From assembly GCA_913058195.1 (NCBI GenBank), contig CAJXPP010000171.1, positions 1 to 5,106 of the forward strand: 5,106 bases of DNA, given 5' to 3'. The notes under the pieces were generated by a model. The model made no database searches and was not told the origin of the DNA. It saw only the letters and a program-made list of their open reading frames with translations. Of this stretch, positions 1-5,106 are shown in pieces. Each line of letters starts with the position of its first letter. Positions within the stretch are counted from its first letter, which is position 1. This stretch comes from an uncultured Gammaproteobacteria bacterium. GTDB lineage: Bacteria; Pseudomonadota; Gammaproteobacteria; Nitrosococcales; Methylophagaceae. The translations under genes were made by a program, and so were the position numbers.

Positions 1-36
1 AGATCGTCGGCAGCGTCAGATGTGTATAAGAGACAG
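1..36 (+). other. Nextera/Tn5 sequencing adapter left on the contig end (not biological)
   Basis: Bases 4-36 match, from memory, the Illumina Nextera read-1 transposase oligonucleotide: a 14-base 5' part starting TCGTCGGCAGC, then the 19-base Tn5 mosaic end AGATGTGTATAAGAGACAG at 18-36. The three bases before it (aga) would then be the end of an i5 index or read noise. Genuine insert begins at 37. This is assembly contamination from incompletely trimmed reads, not a transposon in the phage. It marks a physical end of sequence evidence, so nothing about gene order or gene ends to the left of base 37 can be inferred. Confidence 0.98.
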
Positions 37-909
37 GTTATCACAATCTAAAACAAAGTGACCTAAGTTAGAGTTAGCTAAATCATATAAAGGTAATTTA
101 GAGTATTCAGGGCTATTATCGTCAGCACCGAAAAACTGAAAAGGTATTTCGTTTAACGTTGAACCATTAGCAACTGGAATTACATCACTAAGCATCTCAT
201 CCTTATCATTCCATAACTGATTATGATAAACGCCGTTGACAATAATTAACCTGCGAGTGAATGCTTTATCCTCCCACTTCATAGGGTCTTTTTCATTCTG
301 TACGCTTTTAACTTCTAATAATCTAATCTCATCAATAGCGCATGAATTACCAGAAGATCGAAAGTATATAATATTGTCAGCGTTGTATTGAATCCATTTG
401 GGAAGAAATTCACCACTCTCATTCTGTGCGCGTGTTAACTGGATTCGATTGTCATTATCATCAGTTGGAGCTGCTGGCATATCAACTAATATTCCGTAAC
501 GAGCATCAGCGATAACAGCCGCAGTAGTTTTTTGAGCCACTTCACGCAATCCACAACCTGTGCCATCTGCATTATCTTCTAGGTATTCAAGCTTAGCCTG
601 AATTTCTTGCTCAGGTTCTTTAGACCAAATCATACCGCCAAGCGTTTCATAAGTTCGACCAGTAGCAGGAAACCAACGACCACGCGACCAATAGGACGAA
701 ATACGAAGAGAGTTTTGCTGATTGCATCGGTTAGCTTGTGCTTGAGCTTCTGGAGTCATGCCGCTATAGCTTGGAAAGGTTTTATATTGAGGCCCCGGCA
801 AGCAAGTGATTATCTTTAATACCTCATACTTACCCGCAATAGCCGCTCGCGTTTGTTCACGCAATTCAAATTGCTCAATGTAGTTCGAGTCTTTTTCGTT
901 TAATGCCAT
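37..909 (-). CDS. Phage portal protein, DUF4055 family, 3' end missing
   Basis: This is the N-terminal 291 residues of a DUF4055-type portal protein. Portals form the ring at one capsid vertex through which the terminase pumps DNA and to which the tail attaches. Recognisable family blocks are an early LPGPQYKTFPSY stretch (about residues 37-48), RGRWFPATGRTYETLGGMIW (76-95), RYGILVDMP (137-145), IPFQFFG (255-261) and LPLYDLANSNLGHF (272-285). Family members usually run well beyond 400 residues (from memory), so the C-terminal part is missing. The open frame continues into the adapter, adding six foreign residues (LSLIHI) and a false stop at 16-18; these are excluded here. I chose the ATG at 909-907 because AAGG lies 8 nt upstream. 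A GTG at 915-913, two codons earlier, sits too close to that site. Its position just after the terminase genes is the usual place for a portal gene. Confidence 0.85.
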
Positions 910-917
910 CGTCACAG

Positions 918-921
918 CCTT
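918..921 (-). promoter_or_regulatory. Shine-Dalgarno site deciding the portal start
   Basis: On the minus strand AAGG is followed by 8 nt (CTGTGACG) and then ATG at 909. This favours the ATG over the in-frame GTG at 915, which would leave only 2 nt of spacing. Confidence 0.65.
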
Positions 922-935
922 ATTTAATTTTCTTT

Positions 936-941
936 ATTATA
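936..941 (-). promoter_or_regulatory. Possible -10 element upstream of the portal gene
   Basis: The spacer between the terminase stop (965) and the portal start contains a perfect TATAAT on the minus strand, placing a start of transcription about 20 nt before the portal ATG. No good -35 lies 16-18 nt upstream; the hexamer at 17-nt spacing is TTATGT, and a TTGACT near the terminase stop is about 25 nt away, too far. In an AT-rich spacer this can arise by chance. It could be a weak internal promoter that raises expression of portal and head genes. Confidence 0.25.
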
Positions 942-964
942 CATCATTTAGCAAAACAACATAA

Positions 965-2200
965 CTAGTCAATATTTAACCTTCCACCTCTGCGCTTGGC
1001 GTGGTATTTCTCAGTAGCATATCTAAGGCTATCAATAAAATGGTTGAAATCATCAACTGGTTTATTGGTAGTCTTATTTGTTTTTTTATCTATAGCCCAT
1101 GAGTAATTATTAAACTCTGTCATAAACTCTACTAAATGGGCGTTTAATATAATTTCATAGTCAGATAAAAAATCTATGCCTGAGTTAATCGAATCCTTAC
1201 CTTTTTGTGCGCCTTGTATTCTAACGCCTTTAGCTTTTATAGCATCAATAGACTTAGGCTCTGAACTGTCAGCCGTTGTCATATGCCTGTGTAGCTCAAG
1301 GTCTTTTATCTTTGATGATATTGCGTTGTTAGACAATCCTTTTTCATAGAACCCATCGTTTATAAATATCTTCTTATTCTTAACGTCGATAAATGTTTGA
1401 TTGAATGCACTAGGGTCATTTGTATAACCGAAATCTAAACCTTGTACGCTGTCTAGCCCGGTTAATTCATCTTGTCTAATCAACCTCTGCTCAACGTTAT
1501 TAAATATTAATCCTTCAGCAGTCCCCCAATTGCCCAAAGCATAAATATTATAATATCGCGGGTTCGACTTCTTTTTGTTATCCATTACCATTTTATATTC
1601 ATCATCAATAAACGCATTATCTAAGTAAGTTGTTTTTAATGTGAACACACCCTGAATTGGGTCGTCAAAGAATATTCTTTTAATCCAGTGCTGTTCGCTG
1701 ATAGGGTTAAGGGTAAGTATTATTTGCTTTACACAGCCAAACTCGCCACGTAAACGTAAATCTAATTGCTCAAAATCTTCCTGTAATAACTCTGTCGCCT
1801 CTTCTACCCATATAGAAGTAACACCTTCAATAGACTTTAGCTTTTCAACGTCATCCAGACCACTAAACATAAACTGAGCGCCATTCTCTTTCCATATCAT
1901 TGTACGGTCGGTTTGGTTCATGTGGAATTGTGAGGTTAATCCCCATATAGATATAATATTCTTCATCAGTGTCCATACTGACTTTTTAATCGTTCTGTCT
2001 ACTTTGCGGATAATAAGAAAGTTATGCTTTACGTGTGACTCGTTAAGCATTCTATATAAAAGCTTTCTTGCTATTATGTGAGATTTACCAGAGCCAGCCC
2101 CGCCCCACACTATCTGATAGCGAGACTTATTCTTAAATACTGGAATAAAAGCAGGGGATTTGCTCTTTACGTGCTTTTGAAACTTCTGAAGGTCTACCAC
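965..2200 (-). CDS. terL: Terminase large subunit (PBSX/Terminase_3-like ATPase-nuclease)
   Basis: This is the motor of DNA packaging: it docks on the portal, hydrolyses ATP to translocate the genome into the prohead and cuts the concatemer. At 411 residues it looks full length. The N-terminal ATPase has Walker A GGAGSGKS (33-40), Walker B SIWVEEATE (129-137, with E133/E134 in the acidic positions) and coupling motif ILTLNP (161-166). The C-terminal RNase H-like nuclease has the three expected acidic sites: GLDFGY (D256), ADSSEP (D311) and HFIDSLRY (D390). All key residues are present, so it should be active. The start is GTG at 2200-2198. A stop (TGA) lies two codons upstream, and the next Met is at residue 51, beyond Walker A. 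The gene overlaps the end of terS by 7 nt and has no strong Shine-Dalgarno site, which suggests translational coupling to terS. Confidence 0.96.
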   Translation of the reverse strand: MVDLQKFQKHVKSKSPAFIPVFKNKSRYQIVWGGAGSGKSHIIARKLLYRMLNESHVKHNFLIIRKVDRTIKKSVWTLMKNIISIWGLTSQFHMNQTDRTMIWKENGAQFMFSGLDDVEKLKSIEGVTSIWVEEATELLQEDFEQLDLRLRGEFGCVKQIILTLNPISEQHWIKRIFFDDPIQGVFTLKTTYLDNAFIDDEYKMVMDNKKKSNPRYYNIYALGNWGTAEGLIFNNVEQRLIRQDELTGLDSVQGLDFGYTNDPSAFNQTFIDVKNKKIFINDGFYEKGLSNNAISSKIKDLELHRHMTTADSSEPKSIDAIKAKGVRIQGAQKGKDSINSGIDFLSDYEIILNAHLVEFMTEFNNYSWAIDKKTNKTTNKPVDDFNHFIDSLRYATEKYHAKRRGGRLNID

Positions 2201-2583
2201 TGCTCATCGTCTGCTTTTATTATCTTGTGAGTGCTTTCTGTGACCTGTACGTCTAGCCCGACCAATTTAGCCTTACTCATGGTTGCTGATACTGCCGCAG
2301 AGCTTTGTGGCGTGTCTGCCGTGATTGCACACTGCCTTGCTGTTTCAAGCTCCTCTAATAGACTCTTAATGGTTATACCGTGAGCTTTTACAGTGTTTTC
2401 TTGTAGCTGTTCAAACCTAGCCAACACCTCACCTTTTTTAGAGAGTGCGCTTGCTTTATTATGAACAGTTTCGTCTTTCCATTTAAGGCTATTAAGGTGT
2501 GATTTGCGGTAGGCTTCTGATTTATTACCTGTCTCTAGCCATACTTGACAGAATTGTTCGTGCTTACTATTTTCTAATGCCAT
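2194..2583 (-). CDS. terS: Terminase small subunit (Terminase_2-like)
   Basis: The 129-residue product is the DNA-recognition part of the terminase: it binds the packaging site as an oligomer and passes the DNA to TerL. The N-terminal segment KHEQFCQVWLETGNKSEAYR (about residues 8-27) is the typical Terminase_2 opening, in which a helix-turn-helix domain (F..W..TGN.SEAYR) binds DNA. The middle (about 58-98) is helical, as expected for the oligomerisation core, and the C-terminus (KIIKADDEQW) is short and charged. Immediate linkage to terL with a 7-nt overlap supports the call. I chose the ATG at 2583-2581. GGGGG lies 5 nt before it, and the family motif then begins near residue 8. An in-frame TTG at 2595 would add four residues and place the start within the ribosome-binding region. 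Confidence 0.87.
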   Translation of the reverse strand: MALENSKHEQFCQVWLETGNKSEAYRKSHLNSLKWKDETVHNKASALSKKGEVLARFEQLQENTVKAHGITIKSLLEELETARQCAITADTPQSSAAVSATMSKAKLVGLDVQVTESTHKIIKADDEQW

Positions 2584-2588
2584 CTCAA

Positions 2589-2593
2589 CCCCC
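2589..2593 (-). promoter_or_regulatory. G-rich ribosome-binding site of terS
   Basis: On the minus strand five consecutive Gs are followed by TTGAG and ATG, a 5-nt spacing. It is a less usual Shine-Dalgarno sequence than the AAGGA-type sites of the neighbours, and it argues for ATG 2583 against TTG 2595. A GAG directly before the ATG is too close to act alone. Confidence 0.45.
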
Positions 2594-2605
2594 AAGGTTT
2601 TAATG

Positions 2606-2639
2606 TTATCTCTCAGAGATAAGCGGCTTTTACACCGCT
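2606..2639. repeat. Perfect odd palindrome plus adjoining GC hairpin before terS
   Basis: Bases 2606-2622 read TTATCTCT-C-AGAGATAA, a perfect dyad with 8-bp arms about one base. Directly abutting it (sharing base 2622), AGCGG at 2622-2626 pairs with CCGCT at 2635-2639 across an 8-nt loop. As minus-strand RNA these give two successive stem-loops between the stop of the 150-aa gene and the terS ribosome-binding site. Neither is followed by a run of Us, so a classical intrinsic terminator is unlikely. Possible roles are a protein operator, an mRNA processing or stability element, or part of a packaging (cos/pac) site, which often lies beside terS. The symmetry is seen directly; the role is inferred. 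Confidence 0.55.
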
Positions 2640-2644
2640 ATTGT

Positions 2645-2650
2645 ATTATA
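2645..2650 (-). promoter_or_regulatory. Possible -10 element overlapping the stop of the 150-aa gene
   Basis: A perfect TATAAT on the minus strand overlaps the TAA stop at 2648-2646. A start about 7 nt downstream would give a terS leader of roughly 55 nt containing both stem-loops. The hexamer at 17-nt spacing (TGCAGG) is a poor -35, so this may be fortuitous. Confidence 0.2.
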
Positions 2651-3098
2651 CGTTAGTTGTAACAGTGCCTGCACCTGCTGCTGCTACAGTATAATTAAAC
2701 CCTAGCTTGGTGTCTGCTGCTGTAACTCCGCTATCCACAGTCATATCAACAACCTTGTAGATATCTTTGTTTGCGCTGGTGTCGTTGTAGCACACCCATG
2801 TCTTAGCTGTTACCGGGTTTGATGGGTCTGCAGCATAAGCGAAATCATCAAAATCAAGCTTTGATACATTGGCGGCTCTCGACCATGCGCTATTAGCTAA
2901 TGTACTATCTTGAACGTAAGCGCCTGCACTTGGAACCTTTGTTAATGTTGCTATACCAATATTAACCGCGTCAGCGTCGATAGATGCAAATGTGTTGGTT
3001 ACTAATACCCACTTAAAAACATTAGTGTTGTTATTGTAGGTTCCTAACCCTGATTGGTGGTCGTATTCGCTCATTTTCTTAAAATCGTTTAAAGCCAT
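2646..3098 (-). CDS. Probable phage virion protein of unknown role
   Basis: A 150-residue protein without a signal peptide or membrane segment, rich in Ala, Thr, Asn, Asp and Val, as is common for beta-rich virion proteins. Residues 28-37 (FKWVLVTNTF), the central Ala/Ser-rich part, and WVCYNDTSANKDIYKVVD (101-118) resemble the layout of a widespread group of uncharacterised phage proteins. In that group an F-K-V-x-L-x-T/S-N block is followed by an A-x-L-Y-N-D block, and members lie near tail or neck genes. The resemblance is from memory and unverified. The start ATG at 3098 has AAGGA 6 nt upstream, overlapping the end of the preceding gene, so the two are cotranscribed. Its placement after the adhesin-type genes and before terS suggests a tail, neck or decoration part. 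No enzymatic motif is visible. Confidence 0.6.
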   Translation of the reverse strand: MALNDFKKMSEYDHQSGLGTYNNNTNVFKWVLVTNTFASIDADAVNIGIATLTKVPSAGAYVQDSTLANSAWSRAANVSKLDFDDFAYAADPSNPVTAKTWVCYNDTSANKDIYKVVDMTVDSGVTAADTKLGFNYTVAAAGAGTVTTNV

Positions 3099-3100
3099 TA

Positions 3101-3430
3101 TTATTCCTTAAAAGTTACTATGTATTGGTTTGGTGCAAAGCCTGCTGTTACTGTTCCGATTACCTGTACTTGCCCGAACGACATACTGCTTCGTGCTGCT
3201 GTGCTTGTAGAGTTTGCTGTTGTTGGTGATAAATTAAATGCACCTGTGTATGTTATTGATGGAGTGTACCCTAAACTTGAGCTATTCCCTGTGCCTACGC
3301 TTAACGATAATGCAGACGAATAAACAATACTAGGACTCAAGGCAAGACTATTGCTATTCGCAACTGATGGGCTAAGTGAAAGCGGATCACCAGCCCATGT
3401 GTTTATCGATTGCCATACATTTACACTCAT
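3101..3430 (-). CDS. Ser-rich 12-residue-repeat protein, probable virion appendage component
   Basis: A 109-residue protein I cannot assign to a named family. Residues 15-86 form six consecutive 12-residue units with the core (L/F)xLSPS(I/V/T), for example LSLSPSVANS, LALSPSIVYS and LGYTPSITYT. Pro recurs at 21, 33, 57 and 69. Unit ends alternate between Asn (25, 49, 73) and an aromatic (Tyr37, Tyr61, Phe85), making a 24-residue super-repeat. The alternating hydrophobic/Ser pattern fits stacked beta strands, as in phage fibres or spikes. The N-terminus (MSVNVWQSINTWAG) and the last ~23 residues are non-repetitive and may dock to the virion or a partner. Its ATG overlaps the upstream TGA as ATGA, and GAAGG lies 9 nt before the start inside that gene, so translation is probably coupled. 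The function as an appendage part is inferred from the repeat and the neighbour. Confidence 0.7.
   Translation of the reverse strand: MSVNVWQSINTWAGDPLSLSPSVANSNSLALSPSIVYSSALSLSVGTGNSSSLGYTPSITYTGAFNLSPTTANSTSTAARSSMSFGQVQVIGTVTAGFAPNQYIVTFKE
3173..3388 (-). repeat. Six tandem 36-bp units encoding a 12-residue repeat
   Basis: Residues 15-86 of the 109-aa protein divide without gaps into six units of 12 codons (216 bp). Periodicity is clear in the protein: hydrophobic at unit positions 3 and 5, Ser or Thr at 6, and Pro at 7 in four of six. At DNA level the units have diverged, so this is an old internal duplication under structural constraint and not a fresh satellite. Confidence 0.7.
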
Positions 3431-5106
3431 ACGGTTACGCCTTCGAGAAATGCTCCGTCAGTGCTTGGGTTGGTTGCATCATCAACGTACCCTTTAACCG
3501 TGGTTCCTGCTGATACAGGTAGCACTAACGATAACGCACCAGAAGTATATGTTGCTGAGCCTCTGTAAACTTCAACCCCGTTAGCAGAAAATACTGTGTC
3601 TAGGCTACCTGCTGGGATGCCTGTTATAGAAAGGTTAATTATTGAGCTTGCGGTTAAACCTGCCTGTTGTGCTGTGTATCTAATATCTGCAGCTTGCATT
3701 AATGCATCATCTTGCTTTAAATGTACCGCGTCATTACCTGGGGCTGTTGCTATTTCAATATCAGTAACTGATAAGTCACCGCCAGCTTTTGCAAATGTGT
3801 TAGCAGCGATTACTGCATCATAAGCGGCAAACACTGTAGCGACATTACTTGCTGGTTGTTTCATTGGGAATTTACATATATAACTATCAACACCAAAATC
3901 TGAATTTATATCAGAACATAACTGGGTTAGCTGTGTTTCCATGCTTGCTTGAGATATCCCGTTCTGTGCGTCATTCTCGCCACCTATAGTGGTAAACAAG
4001 CCCAGCCCGCCAACCTTAGTAACAAATGGCGCTATCTTGTCGTAATTAGCCCCGCCTTTCTGCCACTCTGAAATCAAAGAGCCGCCCTTTGCGATATTGT
4101 ATAGACAGATTATTGTTCCATCATCAGCATAGCGCTTAGCAATTCTAGCCCATGTTGAGCCACCAGCGCCACCAAAACCGGCAACCGTTGCAACTGGGTC
4201 TGTTAATGTCACGATATCAGTACCGTTATACATTAGCGGCGTAGGAGAGCTTGCACCTTTATTTACTGGTTGTGCATTTATTCCGTAACCTTGTTCGTTT
4301 GATTGCCAACCTGCAACAATGGATAGCCCGACAGTTAGCGCTATAACTCCGCTTACCGTGTTAGAGCCAATACCGCGAACCTGTAGAAATTGCTTGTTTT
4401 TTACCGTAACTACGCCTGTGTATGTTGCTGTAGGTGAGGCATCTAATACAGTCCAATCGCCATAATCCAATCTATACTCGACAGAAGTTGCTGTTGCTCC
4501 GATATTAGAGCCAGAGATAGTTATTGATTTTTGGTTTTGTGTGTTATCTCTATTGAAAAAATCACCATCACTCACTGATGTTATAGTAATTGAATCTGCG
4601 CCTGCCCCGTCGTAGTCTCCAGTAGTAAAGCCATTTAATGTACCATCAAAGCCACCTGTAGTCTCTGGCAAGTTAGCGGTTCCGATCGGCTGGTTAAAGT
4701 TATAATTTCTTTCAACACCTTGATCATCTGTTAGCGTCCATATACCAATAAACGCACCGCTAAACGGAGATGATGCAGCTGCACCAAAGCCGGAAAATAA
4801 ATCCCAGGGAACATTGGTGCCGCCAAAGCCTAGGGTTGGCGACTGACTGTTAGCTGTAAATGTTACTATTGATCCTGTTCTTGATATCGTAAAAGGGTAT
4901 TCTGTGTCTGCAGTTAATCCAGTTATTGATATGATCGACGATATCTTTAACTTAACTGTGTTGCCAGCATCTATGTAAAATATATTGTTTGAGCCAGCAG
5001 TGTCGCCCATAATCGCTTGAAACGAAAACGATGATGGTGTCTTAAATGTGCCGACAATAGAAAAATCGCCAGTTCCCGTATCCCATTGCGCAAAACTTAT
5101 ATTACC
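3427..5106 (-). CDS. Tail appendage protein with LamG-like domain and SGNH O-acetylesterase domain, 5' end missing
   Basis: The frame is open from the window edge, giving 559 visible residues. The ATG at 5010 is internal: the 32 codons before it contain no stop and read as a beta-sandwich opening (FAQWDTGTGDFSIVGTFKTP). Counting from that internal Met: the rest of a LamG/concanavalin-like domain to ~130 (FSGAFIGIWTLTDDQG, YNFNQPIGT), an Ig-like domain ~138-228, a hydrolase domain ~231-447, and an 80-residue beta-rich C-terminus. The hydrolase has the SGNH blocks: AGWQSNEQGYG (nucleophile Ser237), NIAKGGSLISEW (Gly309/310), TIGGENDAQNG (Asn346) and GNDAVHLKQDD (Asp427, His430). This layout resembles sialate-O-acetylesterase/DUF303 enzymes. 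The likely reaction is removal of O-acetyl groups from host capsule or O-antigen during adsorption, with the LamG-like part binding sugar or mediating assembly. Placement in a phage virion gene run supports an appendage role. The substrate is unknown, and a polysaccharide lyase fold seems unlikely. Confidence 0.78.
   Translation of the reverse strand, partial: GNISFAQWDTGTGDFSIVGTFKTPSSFSFQAIMGDTAGSNNIFYIDAGNTVKLKISSIISITGLTADTEYPFTISRTGSIVTFTANSQSPTLGFGGTNVPWDLFSGFGAAASSPFSGAFIGIWTLTDDQGVERNYNFNQPIGTANLPETTGGFDGTLNGFTTGDYDGAGADSITITSVSDGDFFNRDNTQNQKSITISGSNIGATATSVEYRLDYGDWTVLDASPTATYTGVVTVKNKQFLQVRGIGSNTVSGVIALTVGLSIVAGWQSNEQGYGINAQPVNKGASSPTPLMYNGTDIVTLTDPVATVAGFGGAGGSTWARIAKRYADDGTIICLYNIAKGGSLISEWQKGGANYDKIAPFVTKVGGLGLFTTIGGENDAQNGISQASMETQLTQLCSDINSDFGVDSYICKFPMKQPASNVATVFAAYDAVIAANTFAKAGGDLSVTDIEIATAPGNDAVHLKQDDALMQAADIRYTAQQAGLTASSIINLSITGIPAGSLDTVFSANGVEVYRGSATYTSGALSLVLPVSAGTTVKGYVDDATNPSTDGAFLEGVTV

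Noticed and set aside
18..36. Tn5/IS50 mosaic end suggesting a mobile element
   Set aside because: It is part of a full library adapter sequence and has no transposase or target duplication nearby; it is synthetic.
607..819. Plus-strand open frame of 70 codons
   Set aside because: It lies wholly inside the portal gene on the opposite strand, has low-complexity Arg/Ser content and no family motif; it is a shadow of the DUF4055 coding frame.
2581..2595. TTG at 2595 as the terS start
   Set aside because: It would place the start inside the region holding the G-rich ribosome-binding site; ATG 2583 has better spacing and a better start codon.
2606..2639. Intrinsic terminator before terS
   Set aside because: Stems are present, but no U-run follows on either strand, so termination is not supported by the sequence alone.
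3120..3323. Plus-strand open frame of 67 codons
   Set aside because: It is antisense to the 12-residue-repeat gene, whose repeat period and translational overlaps support the minus strand.
3173..3388. CRISPR-like or satellite DNA array
   Set aside because: The 36-bp period exists only at the protein level with diverged codons and no spacer structure; it is a coding repeat.
3596..3823. Plus-strand open frame of 75 codons
   Set aside because: It is antisense to the SGNH domain and its catalytic His block; the minus-strand frame carries conserved motifs and this one does not.

Overview
This window is one end of a contig from a tailed double-stranded DNA bacteriophage or a prophage. All supported genes lie on the minus strand, so transcription runs from base 5106 towards base 1. 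DNA composition is moderately AT-rich by eye. Shine-Dalgarno spacing and start codons are ordinary bacterial. Nothing in the window identifies the host; a gammaproteobacterium, perhaps aquatic, is a guess. No tRNA, rRNA, integrase, insertion sequence or CRISPR array was seen.

Layout in the direction of transcription: (i) 5106-3427, a large virion appendage protein whose 5' end lies outside the window. It reads as a LamG-like beta domain, an Ig-like linker, a complete SGNH/sialate-O-acetylesterase-type hydrolase domain, and a small beta-rich tail. (ii) 3430-3101, a Ser-rich 109-aa protein built on an exact 12-residue tandem repeat, joined to the esterase gene by an ATGA start/stop overlap. (iii) 3098-2646, a 150-aa probable virion protein. 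(iv) A 62-bp spacer with a perfect odd palindrome and an adjoining GC hairpin. (v) 2583-2194, terminase small subunit. (vi) 2200-965, terminase large subunit with ATPase and nuclease motifs. (vii) A 55-bp spacer with a -10-like TATAAT. (viii) 909-37, the first 291 residues of a DUF4055-type portal protein.

The terminase subunits and the portal form the DNA packaging motor. The three upstream genes probably encode tail or surface parts that bind, and in one case chemically edit, a host surface polysaccharide. The most interesting biology is the appendage carrying a full Ser-Gly-Asn-(Asp/His) esterase signature, coupled to a small 12/24-residue repeat protein.

Important artifact: bases 4-36 match the Illumina Nextera read-1 transposase adapter, including the 19-bp Tn5 mosaic end at 18-36. 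Phage sequence begins at 37. The apparent end of the portal ORF (residues LSLIHI then stop) is adapter translated in reverse complement, so the portal gene is truncated, not naturally short.
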